DNA from: an uncultured Eubacteriales bacterium | Lineage (GTDB): Bacteria > Bacillota > Clostridia > Oscillospirales > Oscillospiraceae | Length of the DNA: 5,392 nucleotides | Assembly: GCA_900555795.1 (NCBI GenBank) | Contig: USMP01000112.1 | Location: 1-5,392, forward strand | Direction of reading: 5' to 3' | In this document: positions 4,474-5,392 of the stretch, in pieces | Layout of the letters: each line of letters opens with the position of its first letter | Position numbering within the stretch: position 1 is the first letter of the stretch | Notes under the pieces: generated by a model | Told to the model about the DNA's origin: nothing | What the model saw: only the letters and a program-made list of their open reading frames with translations | Database searches by the model: none | Translations under genes and position numbers: made by a program

Positions 4474-5392
4474 TCAGCCGCGCTTTGCCAGGGCCTCGCC
4501 GGCGGTATAGATGTTCCCCGCGCCGACGGTGAGAATCAAATCCCCCGGCCGGGCCAATTTCTCCAGCGCGGCGGTAACATCCTCCAGAGTGGGGCAGTAG
4601 AGCGATCCGGGAACCTCTCGGGCCAGGTCGGCGGAGGAGATGCCAATGGTGTTTTTCTCCCGGGCTGCGTAAATCTCCGCCAGGATCACCTGATCCGCCT
4701 GCCGCAGTTCCTCTACAAACTGCTGGAACAGGGCTTTGGTGCGGGTGTAGGTGTGGGGCTGGAAGGCGCAGATGATCCGCTCATAGCCCAGCCCTCGGGA
4801 CATGGTGAGCAGGGCGTGAAGTTCTCCGGGGTGGTGGGCGTAGTCGTCGTAGATCCTGGCGCCGCGGTAGATGCCCTTGTACTCGAACCGACGGCCCGCC
4901 CCCGTAAAGGCGGCCAGCCCCTCCTCCACCGCCTGGCCGGGAACCCCCAGCACATAGGCGGCGCTGGCGGCGGCCAAGGCGTTTAAAATATTGTGCCGTC
5001 CGGATACCTGGAGGGTGAGATGGGCGTATTTCCGCCTGTCCACCACTACGTCAAACCGGGGCATGCCGTGGTCCCATATCAGATTTTCCGCCCGGCAGTC
5101 CGCGTCGTGATCCAGCGCGAAGGTGAAAAGAGGCAGACCCCGCAGCGCGTCCATGGCGCCGGGGTCGTCTGCGTTGGCAACAATATGCCCATCGGCGGGA
5201 ACCAGCTGGGCAAAACGGCGGAAGGAGCGTTTCACATCGTCCAGGTCCTTGAAAAAGTCCAAGTGGTCCGCCTCCACGTTCAGCACCACCGCCACGGTGG
5301 GGAAGAAGTGGAGAAAGCTGTTGCAGTACTCACAGGACTCCAGGATGATGGTGTCCCCGCGGCCCACCCGATGGCCCGCGCCCAGCAGGGGC
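4474..5392 (-). CDS. murC: UDP-N-acetylmuramate--L-alanine ligase (partial)
   Basis: The C-terminal 305 residues of MurC, the cytosolic Mur ligase that uses ATP to join L-alanine to UDP-MurNAc, the first amino acid of the peptidoglycan stem. The family is about 450-460 residues, so about 150, including the UDP-binding domain and the GKT P-loop, lie beyond the right edge. Visible marks: LESCEYCNSFLHFFP at the left of the central domain, NVEADHLDFF (5280-5251), HNILNALAA, the Mur signature DDYAHHP (4848-4828), the MurC-typical FQPHTYTRT (4764-4738) and the C-terminal LTVGAGNIYTAGEAL. The DDYAHHP and FQPH motifs separate MurC from MurD, MurE and MurF. The reading frame is open through the window edge; GTG at 5367 is an internal valine codon, not a start. 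The tRNA-editing gene follows after 41 bp with no terminator between them. Confidence 0.95.
   Translation of the reverse strand, partial: PLLGAGHRVGRGDTIILESCEYCNSFLHFFPTVAVVLNVEADHLDFFKDLDDVKRSFRRFAQLVPADGHIVANADDPGAMDALRGLPLFTFALDHDADCRAENLIWDHGMPRFDVVVDRRKYAHLTLQVSGRHNILNALAAASAAYVLGVPGQAVEEGLAAFTGAGRRFEYKGIYRGARIYDDYAHHPGELHALLTMSRGLGYERIICAFQPHTYTRTKALFQQFVEELRQADQVILAEIYAAREKNTIGISSADLAREVPGSLYCPTLEDVTAALEKLARPGDLILTVGAGNIYTAGEALAKRG

Overview
This is a GC-rich window (about 60% by eye) with well-spaced Shine-Dalgarno sequences, very G/C-biased third codon positions and protein families typical of anaerobic Firmicutes. The DUF6323/DUF6179 pair, a PrdX-type editing protein and murC point to a high-GC gut clostridium, probably Oscillospiraceae (Flavonifractor/Lawsonibacter-like). 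That placement is inference; there is no rRNA or other taxonomic marker here.

Layout. On the + strand, positions 98-1424 carry two overlapping genes of unknown function that I recognise as DUF6323 and DUF6179 family members. They have a plausible promoter upstream and a hairpin terminator behind. Everything else lies on the - strand. From right to left: the C-terminal two thirds of murC (runs off the right edge), a ProXp-ala/PrdX-type Ala-tRNA(Pro) deacylase 41 bp downstream, the beheaded C-terminal part of a family 5 peptide-binding lipoprotein (2788-3840), a 353-bp non-coding and regulatory block (2435-2787), and a tandem-GNAT acetyltransferase (1475-2434) that converges on the DUF pair.

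The block at 2435-2787 is the most structured part. Reading down the - strand it holds: a GC hairpin without a U-tract behind the binding-protein remnant; a 35-codon ORF with a perfect TAAGGAGG ribosome site; a hairpin abutting that ORF's stop; a perfect-consensus promoter (TTGACA-N17-TATAAT); a classic intrinsic terminator whose stem overlaps the predicted start site of that promoter; a second promoter-like pair (TTGATA-N17-TATGAA); and a leader in which two mutually exclusive hairpins compete for the sequence complementary to the acetyltransferase ribosome site.

Working together: murC (peptidoglycan precursor synthesis) and the tRNA-editing gene are close enough to share a transcript. The binding-protein fragment lacks its signal peptide and about a third of the usual length, so it is almost certainly dead; the join at about 3840-3870 marks a deletion, rearrangement or assembly join. 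The acetyltransferase looks separately transcribed and possibly translationally controlled. I see no CRISPR array, tRNA, rRNA or complete mobile element.
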